From positions 248,001-312,000 of the forward strand of contig DFNX01000003.1 of NCBI GenBank assembly GCA_002376235.1: a stretch of 64,000 nucleotides of DNA, read 5' to 3'. Made by a program: the position numbers and the translations under genes. The stretch comes from Neorhizobium sp. UBA3556. GTDB taxonomy: Bacteria > Pseudomonadota > Alphaproteobacteria > Rhizobiales > Rhizobiaceae. Below are positions 18,057 to 29,642 of this stretch, piece by piece. Position 1 is the stretch's first letter, and every line of letters starts with the position of its first letter. Under the pieces are notes generated by a model. The model worked only from the letters and a program-made list of their open reading frames with translations. It did not search any database and was not told where the DNA came from.

Positions 18057-18995
18057 TCATGCTCCCGGCGGCGAAGCCTTGCGCGCCGCCTTGCGCTCAA
18101 GCCCCAGCTGGTGTTCGCGATAGATGATGAATATGCCGGCAGAGACGGTGATAGCGGTACCAACCAGTGTATTGAAGGCCGGAATATCACCGAACAGCGT
18201 GTAGGCAATCGCAATCCCGAGAATGATCGATGTGTACTCGAAGGGTGCCACGGTCGAGACATCCGCGTGACGATAGCTTTCAGTCAGCAGGATCTGGCCT
18301 AACCCACCGAAAAAACCCGATCCTATCAGGCACAGACGAGCGTTAAATTCCAGAGATGCCCATCCGAATGGCAGAGTGATGATCGAGAAGACCGCCGCGG
18401 TCAGCGAAAAATACAGCACGATCGTCGCGGTCTTTTCCGTCTGCACCAACTGACGTACCTGGATCATTGCAAAACCGCCAAGCACCGCCCCAAGCAGCAC
18501 GGCAAGCGCGCCCGTAGCCTGCTCGGATCCCATCCCGCCGGTGCTGAACATCGTCATCTTCGGCCAGGAGATGATCACCACCCCGACCATGCCGACCGCA
18601 ACCGCCGTCCAGCGGTAGAGCCTCACGGTTTCCTTCAAGAAAACAGCGGCGAAAATCACCGCAATCAACGGCATCGAGTAACCGAGCGCGATCGCATCGG
18701 GCATGGGCAGGTGCACAAGACCGTAAAAACCGCAGATCATACCCATGATACCGAGCACGCCGCGCTTCAGATGTCCCGAAAAGCTGTTCGTGTGGAAAGC
18801 GTGGAACAATTCGCGGCGAAAAGCCAGGTAGCCCATGATCGGAACCAGCGCGAAGGCCGACCTGTAGAAGGTGACCTGTCCGGCCGGAAGGTCCGGTCCG
18901 GCTGCCTTGATGCAGGTCTGCATCATGACGAATACAACGACAGACAATACTTTCAACGTAATCCCGCGAAGGGGATTTAATGCGTCGGATGCCAT
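18057..18995 (-). CDS. DMT superfamily (EamA) transporter
   Basis: 312 residues from ATG 18995; the longer frame adds a non-family leader. Ten hydrophobic segments form two EamA repeats. The first starts LKVLSVVVFVMMQTCIKAAG and the second near ALAVLLGAVLGGFAMIQVRQ. FEYTSIILGIAIAYTLFGD is the typical ninth-helix region. The family exports metabolites or drugs; the substrate is unknown. No clear Shine-Dalgarno was seen. Confidence 0.85.
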   Translation of the reverse strand: MASDALNPLRGITLKVLSVVVFVMMQTCIKAAGPDLPAGQVTFYRSAFALVPIMGYLAFRRELFHAFHTNSFSGHLKRGVLGIMGMICGFYGLVHLPMPDAIALGYSMPLIAVIFAAVFLKETVRLYRWTAVAVGMVGVVIISWPKMTMFSTGGMGSEQATGALAVLLGAVLGGFAMIQVRQLVQTEKTATIVLYFSLTAAVFSIITLPFGWASLEFNARLCLIGSGFFGGLGQILLTESYRHADVSTVAPFEYTSIILGIAIAYTLFGDIPAFNTLVGTAITVSAGIFIIYREHQLGLERKAARKASPPGA

Positions 18996-19363
18996 TGGGG
19001 GAACTCGTTGTGGTTCAGGCCCTAAGCCCTGACCAGAGAAGCAGGCGGGGTGGATTCGCTGCACATTAGCGCAAAAGCGTAACGCCGTGTGCGAAAATTG
19101 ACGCTTGATTGCCAATGGGCCAATCGACGCAGCCGACTATGTCCCGGTCGAAAGGCACTTCCCTATTGTCTGCCGTCCCGGCAAATAGCGCTGTATGAAA
19201 AAGGATCACTATACTGAGAGCAGGCCGCTTTATTTTAGCCGCGGTTCAACAATCGTTTAGCATTGAATGCAAATATGCCCGCGGCGTTGGGGTGCAAACC
19301 GGTCTGATCGCGGACCGGCATCTCATCGCCGCGTCCAGTCGTTAAGCCGTTTCAGGAAACATC
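18996..19363. other. Intergenic region between divergent DMT and pepN genes
   Basis: 368 bp with no ORF of merit. It should contain both divergent promoters. The pepN-proximal part (about 19,190-19,280) is AT-richer. I see no riboswitch-like structure or repeat. Confidence 0.5.
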
Positions 19364-22012
19364 ATGCGAACAGATACGGGCCAGATCGTGCATCTGGCGG
19401 ATTACCGCCCCACTGACTTTGTTCTGGAACGAGTCGACCTGACATTCGAACTCGATCCGACCAATACCAAGGTCGAGGCCCGGTTGATCTTCCATCGGCG
19501 CGAAGGCGTCGACGCATCGCTGCCGCTGGTTCTGGATGGTGACGAACTGAAACTTTCCGGTCTGTTGTTCGACCAGAAGGAAATGCCGGCCAGCCAGTAT
19601 GACGCAACACCGGAAAGCTTGACCGTCCGCGACTTGCCGTCCGAATCTCCGTTCGAACTGACGATCACGACCTACATCAATCCGGAAGCCAATACCCAGC
19701 TGATGGGGCTCTACCGGACCAACGGCGTCTACTGCACCCAGTGCGAAGCCGAAGGTTTCCGCCGCATTACCTATTTCCCCGACCGTCCGGATGTTCTGGC
19801 GCCCTACACAATCACCATTATCGGTGACAAGGCAGCCAACCCGGTCATGCTTTCGAACGGCAATTTCCTCGGCGGCACCGGTTATGACGAGGGCCGCGCA
19901 TTCGCCGCCTGGTTCGATCCGCATCCGAAGCCCGCCTATCTCTTCGCATTGGTGGCCGGCGATCTCGGCGTGATCGAGGACACGTTCGAAACCATGTCCG
20001 GCCGCGAAGTGGCGCTGAAGATCTATGTAGAGCATGGCAAGGAGGCGCGCGCCGCTTATGCCATGGACGCCCTGAAGCGTTCGATGAAGTGGGACGAAGA
20101 GCATTTCGGCCGCGAATACGACCTCAATATTTTCCAGATCGTCGCCGTCTCCGATTTCAACATGGGGGCGATGGAGAACAAGGGGCTCAACGTCTTCAAC
20201 GACAAATATGTGCTGGCCGATCCGGAAACCGCGACCGATCAGGATTATGCGAATATCGAGCGAATCATCGCGCATGAATATTTTCACAACTGGACCGGCA
20301 ACCGCATCACCTGCCGCGACTGGTTCCAGCTTTGCCTGAAAGAGGGCCTGACGGTCTATCGCGACCAGGAATTCTCATCCGACATGCGCTCGCGCCCGGT
20401 CAAGCGGATTGCTGATGTGCGTCACCTGAAGTCCGATCAGTTCCCGGAGGACGGCGGCCCGCTGGCGCATCCGCCCCGCCCGGACAGCTATCGCGAGATC
20501 AACAACTTCTACACGATGACGATCTACGAGAAGGGCGCCGAGATCACCGGAATGATTTCGACCATTCTCGGTCGCGACGATTTCCGTAAAGGCATGGACC
20601 TCTATTTCGAGCGCCATGACGGACAGGCCGTCACCGTCGAAGACTATGTAAAATGCTTCGAGGATGCGAGCAGTCGCGACCTCAGCCAGTTCTTCCGCTG
20701 GTATGTTCAGGCAGGCACTCCGCTGGTTTCCGCATCGGGCGCCTATGACAGTGCCGCCGCAACATTCACGCTGTCGCTGGAGCAGACGACGCCTGCCACG
20801 CCCGGCCAGCCGAACAAGGAGCCGCTGCATATCCCGCTCTCCTTCGCGCTGATCCTCGATAACGGTTCGATTGCCGAACCGAAGTCGGTCACCGGCGGCG
20901 AAGTCACAGGTGACGTGCTGCACCTGACCGAGCGCAGCCAGAGCTTCACCTTCTCCGGCATTTCTTCGCGTCCGGTTCTGTCGCTCAACCGCTCCTTCTC
21001 GGCTCCGGTCAATCTGGCATTCGAACAGTCGCCGGAAGACCTTGTTCACATCGCCCGCCACGACAGCGACCTCTTCTCGCGCTGGCAGGCCCTGACCGAC
21101 CTTGCCATGCCGAACCTCACACAGGCGGCCCGCGATGCGCGTGACGGCAAGGATGTGACCTGCGATGCCGCTTTCGTTGCAGCCCTGCTGGAATGCGCCG
21201 GCGATGCATCGCTGGAGCCCGCCTTCCGGGCGCAGGCGCTGAACCTGCCAAGCGAGGCCGACATTGCCCGCGCGCTCGGCGGCAATAATGATCCAGACGC
21301 AATCCATGCCGGCCGCAAGGCCGTTCATGAAGCAATCGCCAAGGCCGGAGAGGAAATCTTCGTCCGCCTGTATAACGAGATGAAGGTTGAAGGCGCTTAT
21401 TCGCCGGAAGCCGAGGATGCCGGCAAGCGTTCGCTTCGCGGCGTTGCCCTCTCCTATCTCTGCCACGCGGAAAACAGCCCGCAGCGTGCTGCTGAAGCGT
21501 TTGCCGCCGCCGACAACATGACGGACCTTGCGCAGTCGCTGACGCTGCTTGCGCATCGCTTCCCGGATGCGTCGGAAGCAACGGCTGCTCTCGCCAGTTT
21601 CCTCACCCGTTTCGACGGCAATCCGCTGGTCATCGACAAGTGGTTCTCGATCCAGGCAACGATCCCGGGCGTCGATGCGCTTGATCGGGTAAAAGCCTTG
21701 ATGGAAAATCCGCGCTACAACGCCGGCAATCCGAACCGCGTCCGCTCGCTTGTCGGCACGTTTGCCTTCGGCAACCCGACCGGCTTCAATCGCAACGACG
21801 GCAAGGGCTACGATTTCCTCGCAGACCAGATCCTGGCGATCGATCCGAAAAACCCACAGCTTGCCGCACGCCTTCTGACGTCGATGCGCTCGTGGCGCTC
21901 GCTTGAGCCCATCCGCGCCGAACAGGCACGGCTGGCGCTGTCGAAGATCGCCAAGGCTTCCAGTCTTTCGACGGATGTCAGCGACATCGTCGGGCGCATG
22001 CTCAAGGACTGA
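19364..22012 (+). CDS. pepN: Aminopeptidase N (M1 zinc metallopeptidase)
   Basis: 882 residues, the usual length of proteobacterial PepN. The exopeptidase motif GAMEN is at 268-272, and the zinc site HEYFH is at 304-308 with the third ligand Glu327 (WFQLCLKEGLTVYRD). The N-terminal beta domain and long C-terminal helical domain are complete. It is a cytoplasmic enzyme that releases N-terminal amino acids from peptides in general turnover. It is monocistronic and followed by a perfect 14-bp hairpin. Confidence 0.96.
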   Translation: MRTDTGQIVHLADYRPTDFVLERVDLTFELDPTNTKVEARLIFHRREGVDASLPLVLDGDELKLSGLLFDQKEMPASQYDATPESLTVRDLPSESPFELTITTYINPEANTQLMGLYRTNGVYCTQCEAEGFRRITYFPDRPDVLAPYTITIIGDKAANPVMLSNGNFLGGTGYDEGRAFAAWFDPHPKPAYLFALVAGDLGVIEDTFETMSGREVALKIYVEHGKEARAAYAMDALKRSMKWDEEHFGREYDLNIFQIVAVSDFNMGAMENKGLNVFNDKYVLADPETATDQDYANIERIIAHEYFHNWTGNRITCRDWFQLCLKEGLTVYRDQEFSSDMRSRPVKRIADVRHLKSDQFPEDGGPLAHPPRPDSYREINNFYTMTIYEKGAEITGMISTILGRDDFRKGMDLYFERHDGQAVTVEDYVKCFEDASSRDLSQFFRWYVQAGTPLVSASGAYDSAAATFTLSLEQTTPATPGQPNKEPLHIPLSFALILDNGSIAEPKSVTGGEVTGDVLHLTERSQSFTFSGISSRPVLSLNRSFSAPVNLAFEQSPEDLVHIARHDSDLFSRWQALTDLAMPNLTQAARDARDGKDVTCDAAFVAALLECAGDASLEPAFRAQALNLPSEADIARALGGNNDPDAIHAGRKAVHEAIAKAGEEIFVRLYNEMKVEGAYSPEAEDAGKRSLRGVALSYLCHAENSPQRAAEAFAAADNMTDLAQSLTLLAHRFPDASEATAALASFLTRFDGNPLVIDKWFSIQATIPGVDALDRVKALMENPRYNAGNPNRVRSLVGTFAFGNPTGFNRNDGKGYDFLADQILAIDPKNPQLAARLLTSMRSWRSLEPIRAEQARLALSKIAKASSLSTDVSDIVGRMLKD

Positions 22013-22020
22013 CACTCTTC

Positions 22021-22054
22021 GTAACCCGCAGTGCTTTCTTGCACTGCGGGTTAC
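22021..22054. terminator. Perfect 14-bp hairpin downstream of pepN
   Basis: GTAACCCGCAGTGC / GCACTGCGGGTTAC with a TTTCTT loop, 8 bp after the pepN stop. No T-tract follows on the plus strand, so it may act as an mRNA 3' end stabiliser or a Rho-linked terminator. Confidence 0.6.
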
Positions 22055-22304
22055 ACGCCCAAGGCCTGCCACATTTTTGGCCGCGACTGACACATTTTGA
22101 AACACTTTGCTTGACGCGCCCTGAAATCTCGCATCCGGATTTCGACAACAGGCGCCGCTGATTTGCGACGCAAAAACCTATAAATTCCACCAAGTTTCAA
22201 ATGGTTAACAAAATATTACCAACCCTCTGGACACGAAGAATCACTCTATGATTCATTAGGGTAGATTCGGACGGGCGGCGTACCGGATCATCACGAGGGA
22301 CTAG

Positions 22305-24650
<2,346 letters not shown>

Positions 24651-24694
24651 GGCGATCACAACCGGCCTTCGCCACACGTTATACATCGCCAAGA

Positions 24695-24832
24695 GCCCCT
24701 CACCCTAACCCTATCCCCGCATACGGGGAGAGGGGACATGCCTCGCTCAGCATTTACGAGGGACGGATGGCTTTGCGGCACAAGTCCTAACCCCGCCTGC
24801 GGGGAGAAGGTGCCGGCAGGCGGATGAGGGGC
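24695..24832. repeat. Rhizobial intergenic palindromic repeat, long copy
   Basis: Starts GCCCCTCACCCTAACCC and ends GGCGGATGAGGGGC, giving outer inverted ends. Inside are two small hairpins (TCCCCGCATACGGGGAGA and CCCCGCCTGCGGGGAG) and the GGTGCCGGCAGGCGGATGA block. Related copies lie at 29,496 and 51,786. It separates the converging pleC-like and glnE genes. Confidence 0.75.
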
Positions 24833-24849
24833 AGACACCTCCCGCTACC

Positions 24850-27822
24850 TCACCCTTTCATAACCATTTCAAATATGCTCCTGACGTCCCGCGACAGTCG
24901 CTTGACCTCCCCCTCCAGCGTAGCGAGATCCGGGCAGTCTCCTGCTCGGCAGATCCGCTCCACGAGACCGGTGGGCGCATCCTTGGCATCGAACGGACCA
25001 TCGACGCAGAGCCGGATGATCTGCGAGAGTTCGGTAAACAGACTTAGCGCCTCAAGGCATGTGTCGAGATCGGCACGCTGCGGAAAATCTTCACCGAGAA
25101 CTCTCAGGGTTTCCGCAGTCGATAGGCCGTAGGTGTCGGCCGAGATATCCTTTTCCTTTGCCCCGATCGGTGCCATCAACCGCAGATATTGGGCGATGAA
25201 CTCGATATCGATCAAACCGCCCGGAATCAGTTTCAGGTCCCAGATATCGCGCGGCGGCTTTTCCTCCTCGATCAGTGCCCGCATTTCGACCACGTCATTC
25301 GTGATCTTCTTCGCATCAGGCTTGGCCGACAGAACTTCACGAATGATCGCTTTCGCTTCATTGCCAAGGCTCTCGTCGCCACAGACAATACGGGCACGGG
25401 TCAGCGCCAGATGCTCCCAGGTCCAAGCCTCTTCGCGCTGATATTTGCCGAACGCGCCGATGCGGGATGCGACGGGTCCCTTGTTACCGGAAGGCCGCAG
25501 GCGCAGGTCCACCTCGAATATCACGCCTTCCGCCATCGGTGCGGAAAGGGCAGCAATCAACCTCTGCGTCAGGCGGGTGAAATAGCGCTGGGCGTCGAGC
25601 GGTTTCGGGCCGGAGCTCTCAAAGGCCTCGCTGTCATAGTCGTAAAGCAGGATGAGATCGACATCCGATCCGGCCGTCAACTCGAAGGAGCCGAGCTTGC
25701 CCATGCCTATCACCGCCACCCGTCCGCCCGGATAGGTGCCGTGTGCCGCTTCGATCTCGCCCTTCACGGCCGTCAACGCAGCATCGATCAACAGATCTGC
25801 AAGGTGGGTAAAGGCGCGGCCGGCATCGTCGCCGGAAATCGCGCCGGTCAGCAACCTTATGCCGATCAGGAAGCGCTGCTCGGCGGCAAAGATGCGCAAC
25901 CGGTCGAGCCTGTCCTCATAGTGGCGTGAACCGGAGAGAAACGTGTCCAACCGCTTCGACAGGTAATCGCGGGTCGGCACCTGCGACATCAGGCCGGGGT
26001 CCAGCATGCCGTCAAAGACATGCGGCTTGGAGGCGACGATATCGGCCAGCCGCGGTGCGGAGGCCATGATGGTGACGATGAGGGAGAGGAGCCGCGGGTT
26101 CTTGCCGATCAGCGAAAAAAGCTGGATGCCCGCCGGAAGGGCCTTCAGGAAGCTGTCGAAGCGCAGCAGCGCCTCGTCGGCACGGCGGCTTTCGCCGAAG
26201 GCCTTGAGCAGCGCCGGCATCATCTCGGTCAGCCGCTCGCGGGCCTCCACTGACTGGGTTGCGCGATAACGACCGGAATGCCAGGTGCGGATCATCCGCG
26301 ACATGTCGGCGGGTCGCTCATAGCCAAGTTCCGCCAGCGTCTTCAACGTATCGGGGTCGTCCTTCTGGCCGGTGAAGACGAGATTGCCTTCGTGCTTCCC
26401 CCCCTTGGCTGACAGCCCCTCCTCTTGCTCGAAGAGCCGCGAATAACGTCTCTCGACCGTCTTCAGCATGCTCTCCAACCGTGTGGAAAAGCTCGCGACA
26501 TCGGCAAAGCCGAGCATGAAGGCGATGCGCTTCAGTTCCGCATTGCTGTCCGGCAAGCGGTGCGTCTGCTCGTCATGCACCATCTGGATACGATGTTCGA
26601 CATCGCGCAGGAACCAGTAGGCCTCAGTCAGCGCCGTCGTAATCTCCGGCTTGATCCACTTCGCCTCGGCCAGTGCCGCAAGTGCCACTTCCGTCTCGCG
26701 CGTTCTCAAGGCCGGCATGCGACCACCGGCGATCAGCTGCTGGGTCTGGGCGAAGAATTCGATCTCGCGAATGCCACCACGGCCAAGCTTGACATCATGT
26801 CCCTTCACCGCAATCGCCCCATGACCCTTGTGGACATGGATCTGCCGCTTGATCGAATGGATGTCGGCAATCGCCGCATAATCAAGATATTTGCGGAATA
26901 CGAAGGGCGTCAGGAGTTTGAGGAAATTGTCACCCGCCGCAATATCGCCTGCCACCGGACGCGCCTTGATATAGGCGGCCCGCTCCCAGTTCTGCCCCCT
27001 GCCCTCGTAATAGATCAGCGCCGCATCCATGGAGACGGCAAGCGGCGTCGAGCCGGGGTCGGGCCGCAGTCTCAGGTCGGTGCGGAAAACGTAGCCATCG
27101 GCGGTGCGATCCTGCAGGATGCGGATCAGCCGACGCATCATCCGGCCATAGATTTCCGACGCATCGAGCGGATCGGCAAGAATGCCCACCTCCGGATCGA
27201 AGAAGACGACGATATCGATATCGGAGGAATAGTTGAGTTCGCGCCCGCCGAGCTTGCCCATGCCGAGCACGATGAGACCCGAGCCACGGCTCGGATCCGC
27301 GGGATCGACAAGCTTCAGCTTGCCGCTTTCATGGGTCGCAAGCAGGAGGTGATCGACCGAGGAGGCGACGGAGGCTTCTGCGAATTCGCTCAGCCAGCAT
27401 GTCGTCTCCTTCGCCGTGAAGATGCGGGCAAGATCGGCCAGCGCCAAGATGAAGCTGAAAGCGCGCTTGGCCGCCCGAAGGACGGTCATGACCTCGCTCT
27501 CCGACGGAATTTTGCCGTCCACCGGCCGCCAGGCATTGCGCGCCCTTTCGATCAGGGAGGAGAGCGCCGGCTCCACCGGCTCGCCGATTGCCTGTGCCAA
27601 AAAAGAGGGCGACACGGACGCCGTATCGCGCAGGAAGGGCGAGAGGCTGAATGCTGCGACGAGAAAATCCTTCAGCGCCCCGCCTTCTTTCAGCATATGC
27701 GCAACGGAAGCCTCGGATTGTCCAATATCTTTCAGCGCAGCCAGAGCAATCTTGGCCTCCGCCTGAGACAGAGGACGGATGACATCCGCTGATACGGTAT
27801 CGAGCCGTTTTACGCTTTTCAT
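24850..27822 (-). CDS. glnE: Bifunctional glutamine synthetase adenylyltransferase / adenylyl-removing enzyme
   Basis: 990 residues, the usual GlnE size. It has two nucleotidyltransferase domains. The N-terminal adenylyl-removing domain has ELNYSSDIDIVVFFD (about 215-229), and the C-terminal adenylyltransferase domain has FELTAGSDVDLILLYDYD (about 700-717). A PII-responsive helical domain follows each. The enzyme adenylylates GlnA to lower its activity when nitrogen is plentiful and reverses this under limitation. It converges with the pleC-like gene across a palindromic repeat. Confidence 0.96.
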   Translation of the reverse strand: MKSVKRLDTVSADVIRPLSQAEAKIALAALKDIGQSEASVAHMLKEGGALKDFLVAAFSLSPFLRDTASVSPSFLAQAIGEPVEPALSSLIERARNAWRPVDGKIPSESEVMTVLRAAKRAFSFILALADLARIFTAKETTCWLSEFAEASVASSVDHLLLATHESGKLKLVDPADPSRGSGLIVLGMGKLGGRELNYSSDIDIVVFFDPEVGILADPLDASEIYGRMMRRLIRILQDRTADGYVFRTDLRLRPDPGSTPLAVSMDAALIYYEGRGQNWERAAYIKARPVAGDIAAGDNFLKLLTPFVFRKYLDYAAIADIHSIKRQIHVHKGHGAIAVKGHDVKLGRGGIREIEFFAQTQQLIAGGRMPALRTRETEVALAALAEAKWIKPEITTALTEAYWFLRDVEHRIQMVHDEQTHRLPDSNAELKRIAFMLGFADVASFSTRLESMLKTVERRYSRLFEQEEGLSAKGGKHEGNLVFTGQKDDPDTLKTLAELGYERPADMSRMIRTWHSGRYRATQSVEARERLTEMMPALLKAFGESRRADEALLRFDSFLKALPAGIQLFSLIGKNPRLLSLIVTIMASAPRLADIVASKPHVFDGMLDPGLMSQVPTRDYLSKRLDTFLSGSRHYEDRLDRLRIFAAEQRFLIGIRLLTGAISGDDAGRAFTHLADLLIDAALTAVKGEIEAAHGTYPGGRVAVIGMGKLGSFELTAGSDVDLILLYDYDSEAFESSGPKPLDAQRYFTRLTQRLIAALSAPMAEGVIFEVDLRLRPSGNKGPVASRIGAFGKYQREEAWTWEHLALTRARIVCGDESLGNEAKAIIREVLSAKPDAKKITNDVVEMRALIEEEKPPRDIWDLKLIPGGLIDIEFIAQYLRLMAPIGAKEKDISADTYGLSTAETLRVLGEDFPQRADLDTCLEALSLFTELSQIIRLCVDGPFDAKDAPTGLVERICRAGDCPDLATLEGEVKRLSRDVRSIFEMVMKG

Positions 27823-28056
27823 GCCGTTTCCTCCCTCATGCAGCTTTTAGTTTGCGCAGACGGAGAAGACAAACCGGAATGACCGGAAACCACAACCCAT
27901 GAATGATTGCGGTTTATCAAGTGACGCAATCTAATTCGGGCGCTATCTATTTGGAGACTTTCGTACTCCATGCCTCTGCGGGTCGCTTCCCGCTCTTCGG
28001 TTGCGTGGAGTCATCCGAATTGCCTTGCGCTCCCGCGTACACCCTCGGGAGAAACC

Positions 28057-29451
28057 ATGAATTCCTCAGACATTACGCTTCTTGCGACAGCGCTCGGCAG
28101 CGTGATTTTCCTTGTCGTGCTGATCGTGTCGCGCATCAGGCTGCATCCGCTTCTGGCGCTGATCATCACCTCGATTGCCGTCGGTCTCGTCACCGGCATG
28201 CCGGGCGACAAGCTGATCAAGTCGATCGAGGCAGGCGCTGGCCACACGCTGGGCGCTGTCGGTCTCGTCGTCGCACTCGGCGCCATGCTCGGCCGCATCC
28301 TTGCCGCCGGCGGGGTGACGGAGAGCATCGCCAATCTCATCATCACCAGGACGTCGACCCGCATGCTGCCCTGGGCTATGGCGGGTGCCGCCTTCGTCAT
28401 CGGCATTCCGATGTTCTTTGAGGTCGGCCTCGTCGTGCTTTTGCCGCTGATCTTCAGCGTCGCGCGCAAGCTCGAGGGGACGAAGAGCATCAAGGGGTCA
28501 CCTTACGTCTATGTCGGCGTGCCGGTCATTGCCGCACTCGCCTCGATGCACGGCATGGTGCCACCGCATCCCGGGCCGCTGACGGCAATCGCCTCGCTCA
28601 ATGCCAATATCGGCGCGACGATGCTCTATGGCTTCATCGCCGCCATTCCGGCGATCATCCTCGGTGGCCCGATCTATGGTGCGATCGTCACCCCGCGCCT
28701 CAAGGTGAAACCGGATCAGGCGCTGATCGACCAGTTCTCGCAGGACGCGGCGGAAGGTGCAGCAACCGGCAAGGCACCGCCTAGTCTCGGCCTCAGCCTG
28801 CTAACGGCGCTTCTGCCAGCAGTGCTGATGCTCTGTCATGCAGTCGCAGAACTGGTGCTGCCGAAGGGCTCCACACTTCTGTCGATCACCGACTTCTTCG
28901 GCGATCCGGGCATCGCCATGCTCGTCGGCGTGCTGTTTGCTGCCTGGGTGCTGATCATCAGCCGCGGCGGAAACACCGAGCTTCTGCGCTCGCAACTCTC
29001 CGCCAGCGTCAAGCCGATCGCCAATGTTCTCCTGATCATCGCCGGCGGCGGCGCCTTCCAGCATGTGCTGGGCGATGCGAAGGTGGGGGATGCGATCATG
29101 CATATGAGCCAGCAGTTTGCCGTCTCACCGCTGCTTCTCGGCTGGATCATCTCGATGCTGCTGTCGGTCTCGACGGGTTCGGCTACGGTCGGCATCGTTG
29201 GCGCATCCGGCCTGCTTGCCCCGCTCGTCGTCCATGATCCGTCGCTCAACGCGTCGCTTCTGGCATTGTCGGTCGGTTGCGGTTCGCTGTTCTTCAATTA
29301 TGCCAACCATGCCGGTTTCTGGCTGGTGAAGGAATCTTTCGGCATGACGATGGGCGAAGCCACCGCGACGATCTCGGTCATTCAGTCGATCGTCTCGGTC
29401 GTCGGGCTGGTGATGGTGCTGTTGATGAATCTGGCGCCTCCGCTGGTGTAA
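28057..29451 (+). CDS. GntP-family gluconate:proton symporter
   Basis: 464 residues from ATG 28057 (GGGAGA about 6 nt upstream). Twelve or more hydrophobic segments and the GntP hallmarks SMHGMVPPHPGPLTAI and GCGSLFFNYANHAGFWLVKE. The family imports gluconate or other sugar acids with protons. Exact substrate not determined. Stands alone, without gluconate kinase or dehydratase genes nearby. Confidence 0.9.
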   Translation: MNSSDITLLATALGSVIFLVVLIVSRIRLHPLLALIITSIAVGLVTGMPGDKLIKSIEAGAGHTLGAVGLVVALGAMLGRILAAGGVTESIANLIITRTSTRMLPWAMAGAAFVIGIPMFFEVGLVVLLPLIFSVARKLEGTKSIKGSPYVYVGVPVIAALASMHGMVPPHPGPLTAIASLNANIGATMLYGFIAAIPAIILGGPIYGAIVTPRLKVKPDQALIDQFSQDAAEGAATGKAPPSLGLSLLTALLPAVLMLCHAVAELVLPKGSTLLSITDFFGDPGIAMLVGVLFAAWVLIISRGGNTELLRSQLSASVKPIANVLLIIAGGGAFQHVLGDAKVGDAIMHMSQQFAVSPLLLGWIISMLLSVSTGSATVGIVGASGLLAPLVVHDPSLNASLLALSVGCGSLFFNYANHAGFWLVKESFGMTMGEATATISVIQSIVSVVGLVMVLLMNLAPPLV

Positions 29452-29495
29452 AACAGCGCCTCTTTTTCAAAACCGCTCGGGCACCGCGCGAGACT

Positions 29496-29621
29496 GCCCT
29501 TCATCCACCTGTCGGCACCTTCTCCCCGTCATGACGGGGAGAAGGACGGAGCCGCACGCTCCCCATCTAAATCAGGGCACGTCCCCTCTCCCTGACTGCG
29601 GGGAGAGGGTTAGGATAAGGG
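29496..29621. repeat. Rhizobial intergenic palindromic repeat, second copy
   Basis: GCCCTTCATCC...CTGTCGGCACC, then hairpin TCTCCCCGTCATGACGGGGA, then TCCCTGACTGCGGGGAGA and GGTTAGGATAAGGG. It has the same architecture as the copy at 24,695 but is more diverged. It lies between the converging gntP-like and histidine kinase genes. Confidence 0.7.
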
Positions 29622-29642
29622 AACGCCACAAGGTGCCTCACC

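Noticed and set aside
20375..22105. 576-codon open frame on the minus strand across pepN
   Set aside because: It lies antisense to a clear pepN gene in GC-rich DNA, has no family motifs and is Arg-rich as expected for a shadow frame.
26425..27792. 455-codon plus-strand frame across glnE
   Set aside because: Antisense shadow of glnE; no recognisable domain or ribosome site.
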